Origin: Enterobacter hormaechei subsp. xiangfangensis
GTDB lineage: Bacteria; Pseudomonadota; Gammaproteobacteria; Enterobacterales; Enterobacteriaceae
Assembly (NCBI RefSeq): GCF_001729785.1
Contig: NZ_CP017183.1
Span: 2,852,001-2,916,000, forward strand
DNA length: 64,000 bases
Direction: 5' to 3'
Every line of letters starts with the position of its first letter. The first letter of the stretch is position 1. Below the pieces are notes generated by a model. That model was given only the letters and a program-made list of their open reading frames with translations. It was not told the DNA's origin and did not search any database. A program made the position numbers and the translations under genes. Positions 9,254 to 22,958 of this stretch are shown piece after piece.

Positions 9254-10666
9254 ATGGCAAGTATTTCTACGTTGGGAGTCGGATCAGGTTTGCAGTTAGG
9301 CGACATTCTGGACAGTCTGACCGCTGCACAAAAAGCACAGCTGACGCCGATCTCTAAGCAGCAAACTTCCTATACAGCAAAACTTAGTGCCTACGGCACG
9401 CTGAAAAGTGCATTGGAATCCTTCCAGACGGCAAATACTGCACTTAGCAAAGCCGATCTGTTTACAGCGACTACCACCGCCAGCAGCAGCACAGCCTTCA
9501 GTGCCACAACCAGCGGCAGCGCGATTGCGGGTAAATACACCATTAACGTATCGCAGCTTGCGCAGGCGCAAACCCTGACAACAGCTAAAACGCAAAGTGA
9601 TAATAAAACGGCGATTGCGACAGCGGACAGCACCATCACCATTCAGCAAGGTGGTGACAAGAAACCTGTCACTATTAATATCAGTGCGGAAAACTCATCT
9701 CTGAGTGGTATCCGAGATGCGATCAACAAAGCGGATGCTGGCGTAAGTGCCAGTATTATTAACGTCGGTAATGGTGAGTATCGTCTGTCCATTACGTCGA
9801 AAGATACCGGTAAAGACAATGCCATGACTATTAGTGTCAGCGGCGATACGGCACTTCAGTCCTTCATGGGCTACAACGGTAATAGCGCAGATACCGCTAA
9901 CGGCATGATGGAAAGCGTTACGGCCCAAAATGCGCTATTGAAAGTTAATAACGTTGATATTGAAAACAGCAGCAATACAATCAGTGATGCGCTGGAAGAT
10001 ATCACTCTCAACCTGAACGACGTGACAACCGGTAATCAGACCTTAACGATCACTACCGATAACACTAAAGCGACCAAAGCGATAAACGACTGGGTGACGG
10101 CGTATAACTCCCTGCAAGATACTTTCAGCAGCCTCACAAAATATACTGCTGTGGACGCGGGTTCAGACGCTCAGAATACCAGCAACGGCGCGTTATTAGG
10201 CGACAGTACGCTACGCACTATTCAGACTCAGTTGAGAAGCGTGCTGAATAACCCTCACACCAGTTCCAATATCAAGACCCTTGCTCAAGCTGGCATCACT
10301 ACCGACCCAAGCACCGGTAAACTGGAAGTGGATGATGACAAGCTTAGCGCGGCAATGAAAAACAGCGCGGCTGGTATCAAAGACCTGCTGATCGGTGACG
10401 GGAAAACATCCGGTATCACCACCACCGTTGGAACAAACCTTACAGGTTGGCTCTCCAGCACCGGCATCATTCAGGCTGCCAAAGATGGCGTCAGTAAAAC
10501 CCTGAACAATTTAACTAAGCAATATAACGCGGCCAGCGAGCGTATCGACACCATGGTAGCGCGGTATAAAGAACAGTTTACGCAATTAGACGTCATGATG
10601 AACTCGCTGAACTCTACCAGCAGTTACCTGACGCAGCAGTTCGAAAATACGTCCAGCAACAAGTAG
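9254..10666 (+). CDS. fliD: Flagellar filament cap protein FliD
   Basis: Forms the pentameric cap at the filament tip that folds and inserts flagellin subunits. It is 470 residues, close to E. coli FliD (468). The N-terminal ISTLGVGSGLQLGDILDSL and the heptad-rich C-terminal segment (about 425-465, ASERIDTMVARYKEQFTQLD) are the conserved coiled-coil D0/D1 parts. The middle is Thr/Ser/Ala-rich and variable. The ATG has AAGGAATAAAT upstream. It is the first gene of fliDST and is exported by the flagellar secretion system, with FliT as its chaperone. Confidence 0.95.
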   Translation: MASISTLGVGSGLQLGDILDSLTAAQKAQLTPISKQQTSYTAKLSAYGTLKSALESFQTANTALSKADLFTATTTASSSTAFSATTSGSAIAGKYTINVSQLAQAQTLTTAKTQSDNKTAIATADSTITIQQGGDKKPVTINISAENSSLSGIRDAINKADAGVSASIINVGNGEYRLSITSKDTGKDNAMTISVSGDTALQSFMGYNGNSADTANGMMESVTAQNALLKVNNVDIENSSNTISDALEDITLNLNDVTTGNQTLTITTDNTKATKAINDWVTAYNSLQDTFSSLTKYTAVDAGSDAQNTSNGALLGDSTLRTIQTQLRSVLNNPHTSSNIKTLAQAGITTDPSTGKLEVDDDKLSAAMKNSAAGIKDLLIGDGKTSGITTTVGTNLTGWLSSTGIIQAAKDGVSKTLNNLTKQYNAASERIDTMVARYKEQFTQLDVMMNSLNSTSSYLTQQFENTSSNK

Positions 10667-10696
10667 TAAACGCTAATCAGACCCTAGGGGGATAAC

Positions 10697-11107
10697 ATGT
10701 ACGGCGCAAAAGGCACGCAAGCCTACGCAAAGATAGAAGTTGAAAGCGCGGTGATGAGCGCCAGCCAGCAGCAGCTGGTTATCATGCTATTTGATGGAGC
10801 CCTCAGCGCACTGGTACGGGCACGTCTGTTCCTTGCAGACGGTAATATCCAGGCAAAAGGGCTGGCGCTCTCCAAAGCGATTAATATCATCGAAAATGGC
10901 CTGAAGGTCGGATTGGATGAAGAGAGTAAAGACGAGTTAACACAAAACCTGATCGCTCTCTATGCCTATATGGTTCGTCGCCTGCTTCAGGCCAACCTTC
11001 GCAATGATGCCAGTGCCATCGAAGAGGTGGAAAATTTACTGCGCAATATTGCGGATGGCTGGAAGGAGGCAGCAGGTATACCAACTCTTGTCCAGGACGC
11101 CGTCTAA
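10697..11107 (+). CDS. fliS: Flagellin chaperone FliS
   Basis: Cytoplasmic chaperone that binds the C-terminal D0 helix of flagellin, blocks early polymerisation and delivers it for export. It is 136 residues, as in E. coli, all-helical, with the conserved start [21 protein letters not shown] given here as [14 protein letters not shown]. Its TAA stop shares one base with the fliT ATG (TAATG), showing coupling. Confidence 0.95.
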   Translation: MYGAKGTQAYAKIEVESAVMSASQQQLVIMLFDGALSALVRARLFLADGNIQAKGLALSKAINIIENGLKVGLDEESKDELTQNLIALYAYMVRRLLQANLRNDASAIEEVENLLRNIADGWKEAAGIPTLVQDAV

Positions 11108-11478
11108 TGAGTAACGCACCGCAACTTTATGCCCTTTATCAGCAACTCCTTGAGCAGAGCCAGTTGATGTTGCGACTGGCCCGGCAGGGACTATGGGATG
11201 ATCTGATCATCTGTGAAACCGACTATGTTAATGCGGTGCACTCACTGGCTCGTCTCACTCAGGAAAGTGAACCTTCGACGCAGATTCAGGAGCAGCTTCG
11301 CCCGACGCTGCGGGTGATCCTGGACAACGAAGGCCAGGTAAAAACGTTGCTGCAAGCCAGAATGGATGAACTGGCGAAGCTGGTTGGTCAATCCTCCATC
11401 CAGAAAACCGTTCTCTCCACCTACGGTAACCAGGGCGGTCATGTCCTGGTTCCGCAAAGTAATAGCGATATCAATTAG
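11107..11478 (+). CDS. fliT: FliD chaperone and FlhDC regulator FliT
   Basis: Small helical protein (123 residues) that chaperones FliD and, when free, binds FlhC and dampens class 2 transcription. The family hallmarks are a leucine-rich N-terminal helical bundle ([19 protein letters not shown]) and the [14 protein letters not shown] segment. It is the last gene of fliDST. A hairpin-forming stretch (about 11488-11519, CTGGCG pairing with CGCCAG) follows without a T-run, before amyA. Confidence 0.93.
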   Translation: MSNAPQLYALYQQLLEQSQLMLRLARQGLWDDLIICETDYVNAVHSLARLTQESEPSTQIQEQLRPTLRVILDNEGQVKTLLQARMDELAKLVGQSSIQKTVLSTYGNQGGHVLVPQSNSDIN

Positions 11479-11576
11479 CCATTTAACTGGCGGGCAAACG
11501 TTAACCGTTTCGTTCGCCAGGCATTTCTGCCAAACCTGCTCCATACTTGAGTTTCGCGACCTCATGGAGATGGTGC

Positions 11577-13064
11577 ATGCGCAACCCAACACTTTTACAA
11601 TGTTTTCACTGGTACTACCCCACCGGCGGTGAACTGTGGCGAGAAGTCACGGCATTAGCCCCCAACCTGAACGAAATCGGCATCAATATGGTCTGGTTAC
11701 CGCCGGCCTACAAAGGGGCATCCGGCGGCTATTCCGTCGGGTATGACTCTTATGACCTTTTCGACCTCGGTGAGTTTGACCAGAAAGGCAGCGTCGCCAC
11801 CAAATACGGCGATAAAGCCCAGTTGCTGGAGGCCATCAACGCCTTAAAAAGCAACCAGATTGCGGTACTTCTGGACGTGGTGGTCAACCACAAAATGGGG
11901 GCCGATGAGAAGGAACCCGTCCGCGTGCAGCGGGTGGATGCGCAGGATCGTACCCAAATCAGCGATGAGATCATCGAATGCGAAGCCTGGACGCGCTACA
12001 CCTTTCCCGTTCGGGCCGGCCAGTATTCGCAGTTCATCTGGGATTACAAATGCTTTAGCGGTATCGACCACATTGAAAACCCCAATGAGGACGGTATCTT
12101 CAAAATCGTGAACGACTACACTGGCGAAGGCTGGAACGATCAGGTCGACGACGAGATGGGCAATTTCGATTACCTGATGGGTGAAAATATTGATTTTCGC
12201 AACCACGCGGTGACGGAGGAGATCAAATACTGGGCGCGCTGGGTGATGGAGCAAACCCACTGCGACGGCTTCCGCCTTGACGCGGTAAAACACATCCCGG
12301 CCTGGTTCTATAAAGAGTGGATTGAGCACGTCCAGGAGGTGGCCCCGCAGCCGCTGTTTATCGTGGCGGAATACTGGTCACACGAAGTGGATAAATTGCA
12401 GCACTACATCAATCAGGTGGACGGCAAAACCATGCTGTTTGATGCGCCACTGCAAATGAAATTTCACGAAGCCTCACGCCAGGGACGCGACTACGATATG
12501 AGCCAGATTTTCACCGGTACGCTGGTGGAAGCCGATCCGTTCCATGCCGTGACGCTGGTTGCCAACCACGACACCCAACCCTTGCAGGCGCTGGAAGCCC
12601 CAGTTGAAGCCTGGTTCAAACCGCTGGCCTACGCGCTCATCCTGCTGCGTGAAAACGGCGTGCCGAGCGTGTTCTACCCGGATCTTTTTGGCGCCAGCTA
12701 TGACGACACCGGCGGGGATGGCGAGACGTATCACATCGATATGCCGGTGATTGAACAACTCCACGAGCTTATCCTCGCCCGGCAGCGTTTTGCCCACGGC
12801 GTGCAGACGCTGTTTTTCGATCATCCAAACTGCATTGCGTTCAGCCGCAGCGGGACTGAGGAGCACCCGGGCTGTGTGGTGGTGCTGTCGAATGGTGATG
12901 ACGGCGAGAAGACGATCTGCCTCGGGGAAAATTACGGCAATAAGACCTGGCGTGATTTTTTAGGCAACCGCGAGGAAACCGTGACCACGGCGGCGGATGG
13001 CGAAGGGACGTTCTTCTGTAACGGGGGAAGCGTCAGCGTCTGGGTGATTGAGGACGCGCTGTAG
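11577..13064 (+). CDS. amyA: Cytoplasmic alpha-amylase AmyA
   Basis: Glycoside hydrolase family 13 enzyme that cleaves alpha-1,4 linkages in starch-like polymers and maltodextrins. It has no signal peptide and is therefore cytoplasmic. It is 495 residues, the E. coli length. The GH13 motifs are intact: [19 protein letters not shown] with the nucleophile aspartate, EYWSHE with the acid/base glutamate, and VANHDTQP. The ATG at 11577 follows GGAGATGGTGC and gives [14 protein letters not shown], as in E. coli. Earlier in-frame codons lack a ribosome-binding site. Confidence 0.96.
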   Translation: MRNPTLLQCFHWYYPTGGELWREVTALAPNLNEIGINMVWLPPAYKGASGGYSVGYDSYDLFDLGEFDQKGSVATKYGDKAQLLEAINALKSNQIAVLLDVVVNHKMGADEKEPVRVQRVDAQDRTQISDEIIECEAWTRYTFPVRAGQYSQFIWDYKCFSGIDHIENPNEDGIFKIVNDYTGEGWNDQVDDEMGNFDYLMGENIDFRNHAVTEEIKYWARWVMEQTHCDGFRLDAVKHIPAWFYKEWIEHVQEVAPQPLFIVAEYWSHEVDKLQHYINQVDGKTMLFDAPLQMKFHEASRQGRDYDMSQIFTGTLVEADPFHAVTLVANHDTQPLQALEAPVEAWFKPLAYALILLRENGVPSVFYPDLFGASYDDTGGDGETYHIDMPVIEQLHELILARQRFAHGVQTLFFDHPNCIAFSRSGTEEHPGCVVVLSNGDDGEKTICLGENYGNKTWRDFLGNREETVTTAADGEGTFFCNGGSVSVWVIEDAL

Positions 13065-13141
13065 GGCTGGAACAGTGCGGTCTGCGGACCCGCTCCCGAA
13101 GCGTACGCCATCCTCACAAAATAATGTCTGCACAGACGGCC

Positions 13142-13163
13142 CCCTCTCCCTTGAGGGAGAGGG
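13142..13163. repeat. REP-like palindrome
   Basis: CCCTCTCCC, TTGA, GGGAGAGGG is a perfect 9-base inverted repeat followed by CTGGGGTGAGGG. This motif resembles the short palindromic repeats scattered between genes in many enterobacteria. A single copy is visible in this window. Confidence 0.6.
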
Positions 13164-13202
13164 CTGGGGTGAGGGGGAACATACGGCTCTGGTGGTCATT
13201 CC

Positions 13203-13282
13203 GTTCACGTTATGTTCCTTGCTACTCTGTCACAACATAACCGGTGAACGTGCCAGGGTGGCTCAGTCGCCACCACCCTGGC
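13203..13282. repeat. Two adjacent inverted repeats
   Basis: GTTCAC-GTTATGTT (13203-13216) pairs with AACATAAC-CG-GTGAAC (13234-13249), with a two-base bulge. Next to it GCCAGGGTGG (13252-13261) pairs perfectly with CCACCCTGGC (13273-13282). No T-run follows either, so they are not ordinary terminators. Confidence 0.6.
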
Positions 13283-13509
13283 GACCCGGGCTTCCGGCGG
13301 AAAATCGCCGCTTCGCGGTGCCTTCGGCTTATTCCTTCCGGCTTATCGGGGACGGGCGGAGGTAACATCCCTGTAAAGCCCGCCCTCTCGGCGCATCCCT
13401 GCGCCTCGCCCCGGCCTACAGGAAACGCCTCAGCGATTTACAGCCGGACCAGAGCATCGCTGAAAGCCTTCAGTCGTTCTCAAACAAGTTTTTTGCTTCG
13501 GGTTAAAAG

Positions 13510-13923
13510 TTACGGAAGCTTACTCTCCAGCGGATTCTTACTCAGGTAATCTGCGCATTCCACCGTTGGACGGTCAACCTTGTACAGTTCCATACCGTCA
13601 TACTCCAGCGCCGCCCCATCACGCTCCAGCGGATAGACATCCAGCTTACGCGTCACGTTATAATAATCATCTGAACGCAGCATGATCTTACCCGGCACCG
13701 CGATAACGCGCTGCCACTGACGGCAATCCAGCGTATCCCCTTCTGGCGTCACCACCAGCGTGGCGATCGCTTCCGGGCTCACCATCGCGCTCTGCGGACC
13801 TTTCGACTGCCAGTAACCTGCCAGTTGCGAAGGTACCGGGTGCTTAATCACTTCCTGATAGTTATCAACCTGAACACATCCCGCTAACGTCAGCATCGCA
13901 GCCACAATTGCTACTTTTTTCAT
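13510..13923 (-). CDS. yedD: Lipoprotein YedD
   Basis: Small predicted outer-membrane lipoprotein of unknown function, 137 residues as in E. coli. The signal peptide ends in a lipobox, LAGC, with the modified cysteine near residue 15. The body keeps the family segments LAGYWQSKGPQ, VTPEGDTLDCRQWQRVIAVPGK and EYDGMELYKVDRP. Two adjacent ATGs follow AGGAAAG. The second (13923) has the better spacing and the family length; the other is at 13926. Confidence 0.92.
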   Translation of the reverse strand: MKKVAIVAAMLTLAGCVQVDNYQEVIKHPVPSQLAGYWQSKGPQSAMVSPEAIATLVVTPEGDTLDCRQWQRVIAVPGKIMLRSDDYYNVTRKLDVYPLERDGAALEYDGMELYKVDRPTVECADYLSKNPLESKLP

Positions 13924-13997
13924 CATCTTTCCTGCATGCGAAGAAAAAAATATTGTGGCATTAAAGCCATCAGGCTGCCAGCGTAAGATTGGAAGGT

Positions 13998-14312
13998 TTA
14001 CACCTGCATCCCCATGACTTCCTGGTATGCCGACACCAGCTTGTTACGCACCTGCAACCCCATCTGCAATGACACCGACGCTTTTTGCAGATCGGCCATC
14101 ACATCGTTGAGCGCCACGCCGGGTTCGCCAAGGGTAAATCTCTCAGCCTGGGTACGGGCCGCGTTTTGCTTGTCGCTGATCCTGTCCAGCGCCGCATGCA
14201 GTTGACCGGCGAAGCTAACGCCCGGCGGCTGGTCAGCCACGCTCTGATTACGGGCGGTCATCGCCGTCGCCTGTAACTGACTGAGTACCCCTTCAATGCC
14301 CTGTATAGCCAT
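13998..14312 (-). CDS. fliE: Flagellar basal-body protein FliE
   Basis: Links the MS ring to the proximal rod (FlgB) and is needed for export of rod proteins. It is 104 residues, as in E. coli. The helical C-terminal part, [20 protein letters not shown] and YQEVMGMQV, is typical of rod-family D0 helices. It is transcribed alone, divergently from fliF. Confidence 0.95.
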   Translation of the reverse strand: MAIQGIEGVLSQLQATAMTARNQSVADQPPGVSFAGQLHAALDRISDKQNAARTQAERFTLGEPGVALNDVMADLQKASVSLQMGLQVRNKLVSAYQEVMGMQV

Positions 14313-14368
14313 GACTCTCCCCTGGATGGTTTTTTACGAGGTCAAGACTAACAGCTTGTCAATAAGAT

Positions 14369-14412
14369 AATGGCGGTAAATAGCGTTAAAAAACCAGGTT
14401 ATTTGACGCATA
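14369..14412. promoter_or_regulatory. FlhDC binding site between fliE and fliF
   Basis: The half-site AATGGCGGTAAATAGCG (14369-14385) matches the FlhD4C2 consensus completely. After an 11-base spacer the inverted half GGTTATTTGACGCATA follows (14397-14412). One site could activate both divergent class 2 units. Confidence 0.85.
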
Positions 14413-14540
14413 GAAAATCCCGAATCATCAAATAATGGCAGGGCCATCAGTATGGAACTTTTGTCGTGTTTGCCGACCCGGGAGTCAGTTTTGTTTCTCT
14501 ACACGAATAACGTAAACCACCAGGATTTAAGAGGTGCGCA

Positions 14541-17913
<3,373 letters not shown>

Positions 17914-17914
<1 letters not shown>

Positions 17915-19284
17915 TGACCGCTCGCCTTACGCGCTGGCTTAACACGCTTGATAATTTTGAAACGAAGATGGCGCAGCTGCCATCCGTTCGTCGTTATGGA
18001 CGCCTGACGCGCGCCACCGGTCTGGTTCTGGAAGCCACGGGGCTGCAACTTCCGCTCGGCGCCACCTGCGTGATTGAGCGGCAGGACGGGGGGGAGACGC
18101 GTGAAGTGGAAAGCGAAGTGGTCGGGTTCAACGGTCAGCGCCTGTTTCTGATGCCCCTTGAAGAAGTGGAAGGGATTTTGCCCGGCGCCCGCGTCTACGC
18201 GAAAAACATTAGCGGTGACGGCCTGCAAAGCGGCAAACAGCTCCCGCTCGGTCCGGCGCTGCTGGGCCGCGTCCTGGACGGAAGCGGCAAACCGCTCGAT
18301 GGCCTGCCCTCCCCTGATACCACCGAAACCGGCGCGCTGATCACCCAACCCTTCAACCCGCTGCAACGCACGCCAATCGAGCACGTACTGGATACCGGCG
18401 TGCGGCCGATTAACGCCCTGCTCACCGTGGGACGCGGCCAGCGTATGGGGCTGTTTGCCGGCTCCGGCGTGGGTAAATCGGTCCTGCTCGGCATGATGGC
18501 GCGTTATACCCAGGCTGACGTGATCGTCGTTGGCCTGATTGGTGAGCGTGGTCGCGAAGTCAAAGATTTCATTGAAAACATTCTGGGTACGGAGGGCCGC
18601 GCCCGCTCGGTGGTGATCGCGGCGCCTGCGGACGTGTCGCCGCTGCTGCGTATGCAGGGTGCCGCCTACGCCACGCGTATTGCGGAAGATTTCCGCGACC
18701 GGGGCCAGCACGTGCTGCTGATTATGGACTCCCTGACCCGCTACGCGATGGCGCAGCGTGAGATTGCGCTGGCCATCGGCGAGCCGCCCGCGACCAAAGG
18801 CTACCCGCCGTCGGTCTTCGCCAAGCTCCCGGCGTTGGTTGAGCGCGCGGGGAACGGCATCAGCGGCGGCGGCTCCATCACCGCGTTCTATACGGTACTG
18901 ACCGAAGGTGATGACCAGCAGGACCCGATTGCCGACTCCGCGCGCGCGATCCTCGACGGCCATATCGTGCTGTCGCGCCGTCTGGCCGAAGCCGGGCACT
19001 ACCCGGCGATTGATATTGAAGCGTCGATCAGCCGTGCGATGACGGCCCTGATCACCGAGCAACACTACGCCCGCGTGCGTAACTTCAAACAACTGCTCTC
19101 CAGCTTCCAGCGCAACCGCGATCTGGTAAGCGTCGGGGCGTACGCCAAAGGCAGCGATCCGATGCTCGATAAAGCGATTGCCCTCTGGCCGCAGCTGGAG
19201 GCATTTCTGCAACAGGGTATTTTTGAACGCGCCGACTGGGAAGATTCCCTCCAGGCACTGGAGCTGATTTTCCCGCAGGTGTAA
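17914..19284 (+). CDS. fliI: Flagellar type III export ATPase FliI
   Basis: Hexameric ATPase of the flagellar export apparatus, related to the F1 beta subunit, which unfolds or loads substrates. It is 456 residues; E. coli has 457. Walker A lies in [14 protein letters not shown] (about 180-190), the catalytic glutamate in [10 protein letters not shown], and Walker B in [12 protein letters not shown]. The ATG shares one base with the fliH stop (TGATG). A longer frame from 17884 was rejected, as it runs inside fliH without a ribosome-binding site. Confidence 0.96.
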
Positions 19285-19305
19285 CACAGGTGGAGGGCGA
19301 AGGTC

Positions 19306-19749
19306 ATGGCGCAGAACAGCGCGTTATCAACGCTGAAAGATCTGGCTGAAAAAGAAGTTGATGATGCCGCATTGCAGCTTGGCGCAATGCGACGCGGGTG
19401 CCAGCAGGCTGAAGAACAGTTGAAGATGTTAATCGACTATCAGCATGAATATCGCACCAACCTTAACACCGACATGACGCAGGGCATTGGTAGCCAGCGC
19501 TGGATTAACTATCAGCAGTTTATCCAGACGCTGGAAAAGGCGATTGAACAGCATCGCCAGCAGCTCAACCAGTGGACGCAAAAAGTCGATACCGCGCTGA
19601 ATTTCTGGCGCGAGAAAAAACAGCGATTGCAGGCCTGGCAAACCCTACAGGACCGGCAGATTGCAGCCTCGACCCTGGCGGAAAACCGTCTGGATCAGAA
19701 AAAAATGGATGAGTTTGCCCAGCGCGCATCAATGAGGAAACCTGAATGA
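19306..19749 (+). CDS. fliJ: Flagellar export chaperone FliJ
   Basis: Coiled-coil stalk protein (resembling the F1 gamma subunit) that links the FliI ring to FlhA and recycles chaperones. Its 147 residues equal E. coli FliJ. Nearly the whole chain is predicted coiled coil, with long Gln/Lys/Glu heptads. Its stop overlaps the fliK ATG (ATGA). Confidence 0.94.
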   Translation: MAQNSALSTLKDLAEKEVDDAALQLGAMRRGCQQAEEQLKMLIDYQHEYRTNLNTDMTQGIGSQRWINYQQFIQTLEKAIEQHRQQLNQWTQKVDTALNFWREKKQRLQAWQTLQDRQIAASTLAENRLDQKKMDEFAQRASMRKPE

Positions 19750-20960
19750 TCACACTGCAACAACTGCTGATGACCGACAGCGACCCGTCCGGCGGCACGC
19801 TTGCCGGGAAAGGCGCTGAGGGCGCGCAAGATTTTCTCTCTCTGCTGGCGGGCGCGCTGACCGAGACCACTGGCAAAGGCAAAGATGCCCCGCTGACGCT
19901 GGCGGATCTGAAAGCGGCGGGCAGCAAGCTCTCGACAGCGGCACAGGAAAAAAACGGTGATACCACGCTCCAGGCCAAAATCGCCGAACTGCTCTCCCGT
20001 CAGGAGACTCTAACTGATGAAGATACCGCCGTCTCCCTGCAAAGCCTCGTCTCCGGCCTAAAACCCGCCGCGAATACGGATGCGCTGAAGGCGCTAACCC
20101 AGCCGGAGGCGAAAACAAACGGCGAGACCACGACTGAAGAAGAGGAGCTGGCCGGGTTAAGCGCGCTGATGGCGATGTTACCGCACCAGCAGACCACCAC
20201 CCCGGTAGCGACGCAGCCTGCGAGCACCGGGGAGATCGCCCCCCGTGCCGCCCTCCCCTCTGCGCTAGCCCAGACGGATAACGGCCAGCATCAGCCGCTT
20301 AGCCATGCGTTAACGGGTCAGGAAAAAATGCCGGTTCAGGACAGCGACACCTCGCTGCCCGCCACGGCAGCCGTTACGCCAGCCGTCGCCGCCGTCGCGG
20401 AGAAGCAGGACGTAGCGAGCGCGGCATCGCCTGCCGCCAGCCCAACCGCGACGCTGGCCCCGATCGTCAGTCACCTGGCGCCTTCACAGCCTGCCGCTAC
20501 AGTTGCGACAGCGCCGGTGTTAAGCCAGCCGCTGGGCACGCACGAATGGCAGCAGAATCTGAGCCAGCACATCACCCTGTTCACCAGACAGGGACAGCAG
20601 ACCGCAGAGCTGCGTCTGCACCCGGAAGATCTGGGTCAGGTGCAAATTTCGCTTAAGCTGGATGACAACCAGGCACAGTTGCAGATGGTTTCGCCCCACA
20701 GCCACGTTCGCGCGGCGCTGGAAGCGGCCCTGCCGATCCTGCGCACGCAGCTTGCGGAAAACGGCATTCAGCTTTCCCAAAGCAGCGTCAGCAGCGAGGG
20801 CTTTGCCGGGCAGCAGCAGTCCTCATCCGGGCAGCAACAGCACGCTTCGCGTTCCGGCCAGCATGGCGGGTTTAACGATGAGAGTGAAGAGTTATTGCCT
20901 GCCCCTGCCGCCCTGCAATCCGCCGCGCGCGGCAGCCGTGCCGTAGACATCTTTGCCTAA
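19746..20960 (+). CDS. fliK: Flagellar hook-length control protein FliK
   Basis: Secreted molecular ruler that switches export specificity from hook to filament proteins by acting on FlhB. It is 404 residues against 375 in E. coli. The N-terminal two thirds are variable and Ala/Pro/Thr-rich; length differences there are normal and relate to hook length. The C-terminal substrate-switch domain is conserved: [20 protein letters not shown] and [20 protein letters not shown], with a Q/S-rich tail. Confidence 0.94.
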   Translation: MITLQQLLMTDSDPSGGTLAGKGAEGAQDFLSLLAGALTETTGKGKDAPLTLADLKAAGSKLSTAAQEKNGDTTLQAKIAELLSRQETLTDEDTAVSLQSLVSGLKPAANTDALKALTQPEAKTNGETTTEEEELAGLSALMAMLPHQQTTTPVATQPASTGEIAPRAALPSALAQTDNGQHQPLSHALTGQEKMPVQDSDTSLPATAAVTPAVAAVAEKQDVASAASPAASPTATLAPIVSHLAPSQPAATVATAPVLSQPLGTHEWQQNLSQHITLFTRQGQQTAELRLHPEDLGQVQISLKLDDNQAQLQMVSPHSHVRAALEAALPILRTQLAENGIQLSQSSVSSEGFAGQQQSSSGQQQHASRSGQHGGFNDESEELLPAPAALQSAARGSRAVDIFA

Positions 20961-21001
20961 ACGCCAGAGGTAACGTGATTATCCCCGTCTTTTCCACGCT
21001 T
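20960..21001 (+). promoter_or_regulatory. FlhDC-type box upstream of fliL
   Basis: Half-sites AACGCCAGAGGTAACG (20960-20975) and CGTCTTTTCCACGCTT (20986-21001) flank a 10-base spacer and fit the FlhD4C2 pattern well. The site begins at the fliK stop codon. An overlapping 11-base inverted repeat (GTGATTATCCC at 20975-20985, GGGATAATCAC at 21019-21029) is also present. Confidence 0.65.
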
Positions 21002-21066
21002 TGACCTAAGCCGGACACGGGATAATCACCGTATTAAGCTGTACCGAAACAGGAAGCTCGTATCAG

Positions 21067-21537
21067 ATGACAGACTCCGCTATCACCAAAAAAAGCAAGC
21101 GTTCCATCTGGATCCCGCTGCTGGTGTTGATTACCCTCGCGGCCTGCGCCACCGCAGGCTACAGTTACTGGCGTATGCAGCAGGAACCCTCCAGCGCGGC
21201 CGCCAAAGCTGAAGCGCCGCCTCCACCGGCGCCGGTCTTCTACCCGCTGGATACGTTCACCGTGAACCTGGGCGATGCGGATCGCGTGCTTTACGTGGGT
21301 ATTACGCTGCGTCTGAAAGATGAAGCGACCCGTGCACGTCTGAACGACTACCTGCCAGAAGTGCGTAGCCGTCTGCTGCTGCTGTTTTCTCGTCAGGATG
21401 CCTCCGCGCTCGCCACCGATGTGGGCAAGCAAAAGCTGGTCGATGCCATCAAACAGACGCTGGCGACCCCGCTGGTAAACGGCCAACCTAAGCAGGAAGT
21501 CACTGACGTTCTGTATACAGCCTTCATTCTGCGGTAA
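21067..21537 (+). CDS. fliL: Flagellar basal-body associated protein FliL
   Basis: Single-pass inner-membrane protein that surrounds the stator and supports torque, most clearly in swarming. It is 156 residues; E. coli has 154. A basic N-terminus (TKKSKRS) precedes one transmembrane helix (about 17-38). A Pro/Ala linker and a periplasmic stomatin-like domain follow ([20 protein letters not shown]). It is the first gene of fliLMNOPQR, behind an FlhDC-type box. Confidence 0.95.
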   Translation: MTDSAITKKSKRSIWIPLLVLITLAACATAGYSYWRMQQEPSSAAAKAEAPPPPAPVFYPLDTFTVNLGDADRVLYVGITLRLKDEATRARLNDYLPEVRSRLLLLFSRQDASALATDVGKQKLVDAIKQTLATPLVNGQPKQEVTDVLYTAFILR

Positions 21538-21541
21538 CGAC

Positions 21542-22546
21542 ATGGGCGACAGTATTCTTTCTCAGGCAGAAATCGATGCGCTGCTCAACGGCGACAGCGA
21601 TAAGAGTGACGAACCGAAACCGGGTCTGACCGGCGACGATAATATTCGTCCCTACGATCCCAATACCCAGCGTCGCGTGGTGCGCGAGCGTTTACAGGCG
21701 CTGGAGATCATCAACGAACGTTTCGCACGTCAGTTCCGTATGGGGCTGTTTAACCTGCTGCGTCGTAGCCCGGATATCACCGTCGGTGCCATCCGCATTC
21801 AGCCGTATCATGAGTTTGCCCGCAACCTGCCGGTGCCAACCAACCTTAACCTGATCCATCTGAAACCGCTGCGCGGTACCGGCCTGGTGGTGTTCTCGCC
21901 AAGCCTGGTGTTCATCGCAGTGGACAACCTGTTCGGTGGCGATGGCCGTTTCCCGACCAAAGTGGAAGGCCGCGAGTTTACCCATACCGAACAGCGCGTG
22001 ATTAACCGCATGCTGAAGCTGGCGCTGGAATCCTACAGCGACGCGTGGAAAGCGATTAACCCGCTGGAAGTGGAGTACGTGCGTTCCGAGATGCAGGTGA
22101 AATTTACCAACATCACCACCTCCCCGAATGACATCGTCGTGAATACCCCGTTCCACGTCGAGATCGGCAACCTGACGGGCGAGTTCAACATCTGCCTGCC
22201 GTTCAGCATGATTGAACCGCTGCGCGAACTGCTGGTGAACCCGCCGCTGGAGAACTCACGTCACGAAGATCAGAACTGGCGTGAGAACCTGGTGCGTCAG
22301 GTGCAGCACTCGCAGCTGGAGCTGGTAGCCAACTTTGCCGACATCTCCATGCGGTTATCGCAGATCCTGAAATTACAACCCGGCGACGTTTTGCCGATAG
22401 ATAAACCCGACCGCATTATTGCCCATGTGGATGGCGTACCCGTGCTGACAAGCCAGTACGGCACGATTAACGGCCAGTATGCGTTACGCGTTGAGCACTT
22501 GATCAACCCGATTTTGAATTCGCTGAATGAGGAACAGCCCAAATGA
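21542..22546 (+). CDS. fliM: Flagellar motor switch protein FliM
   Basis: C-ring protein that receives phosphorylated CheY and passes the signal to FliG. It is 334 residues, as in E. coli. The N-terminal CheY-binding peptide SILSQAEIDALLNG is intact. The middle CheC-like domain has the GGXG-type loop NLFGGDGRFPTKVEGREF given here as NLFGGDGRFP, and the C-terminal SpoA domain binds FliN. It starts 4 bases after fliL and overlaps fliN as ATGA. Confidence 0.96.
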   Translation: MGDSILSQAEIDALLNGDSDKSDEPKPGLTGDDNIRPYDPNTQRRVVRERLQALEIINERFARQFRMGLFNLLRRSPDITVGAIRIQPYHEFARNLPVPTNLNLIHLKPLRGTGLVVFSPSLVFIAVDNLFGGDGRFPTKVEGREFTHTEQRVINRMLKLALESYSDAWKAINPLEVEYVRSEMQVKFTNITTSPNDIVVNTPFHVEIGNLTGEFNICLPFSMIEPLRELLVNPPLENSRHEDQNWRENLVRQVQHSQLELVANFADISMRLSQILKLQPGDVLPIDKPDRIIAHVDGVPVLTSQYGTINGQYALRVEHLINPILNSLNEEQPK

Positions 22547-22956
22547 GTGACATGAACAATCCGTCCGATGAAAACAGCGGAGCACTGGACGATCTGTGGG
22601 CTGACGCGTTAAACGAGCAGAAAACGACGCCGACGAAAAGCGCGGCAGACGCGGTCTTTCAGCAGTTAGGCGGCGGCGACGTCAGCGGCACGTTGCAGGA
22701 CATCGACCTGATTATGGACATTCCGGTCAAGCTGACCGTTGAGCTGGGTCGTACCCGCATGACCATTAAAGAGCTGCTGCGCCTGACGCAGGGTTCCGTG
22801 GTGGCGCTTGACGGTTTAGCGGGTGAGCCGCTGGATATTCTGATCAACGGCTACCTGATTGCACAAGGCGAAGTGGTGGTGGTGGCCGATAAATACGGCG
22901 TACGTATCACCGACATCATTACCCCTTCCGAACGTATGCGTCGTCTGAGCCGTTAA
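22543..22956 (+). CDS. fliN: Flagellar motor switch protein FliN
   Basis: Forms the bottom of the C-ring with FliM and captures FliH-FliI at the export gate. It is 137 residues, as in E. coli. The SpoA-type domain (about 55-130) includes IMDIPVKLTVELGRTRMTI and EPLDILINGYLIAQGEVVVV. Confidence 0.96.
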   Translation: MSDMNNPSDENSGALDDLWADALNEQKTTPTKSAADAVFQQLGGGDVSGTLQDIDLIMDIPVKLTVELGRTRMTIKELLRLTQGSVVALDGLAGEPLDILINGYLIAQGEVVVVADKYGVRITDIITPSERMRRLSR

Positions 22957-22958
22957 GT

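Larger units (their letters stand above)
13065..13509. other. Non-coding structured region between amyA and yedD
   Basis: 445 bases with no credible gene between converging amyA and yedD. It holds a GC-rich palindrome (13142-13163), a long imperfect inverted repeat (13203-13249) and a further inverted repeat (13252-13282). Then comes GC-rich sequence that looks like degenerate leader or mobile-element sequence. In E. coli yedE and yedF lie in the neighbouring yedD-fliE interval and are missing here. Confidence 0.6.

Noticed and set aside
13048..13549. Two overlapping small open frames after amyA (13048-13365, 13244-13549)
   Set aside because: They cross strong inverted repeats, lack ribosome-binding sites, and read as low-complexity Arg/Pro/Ser-rich translations.
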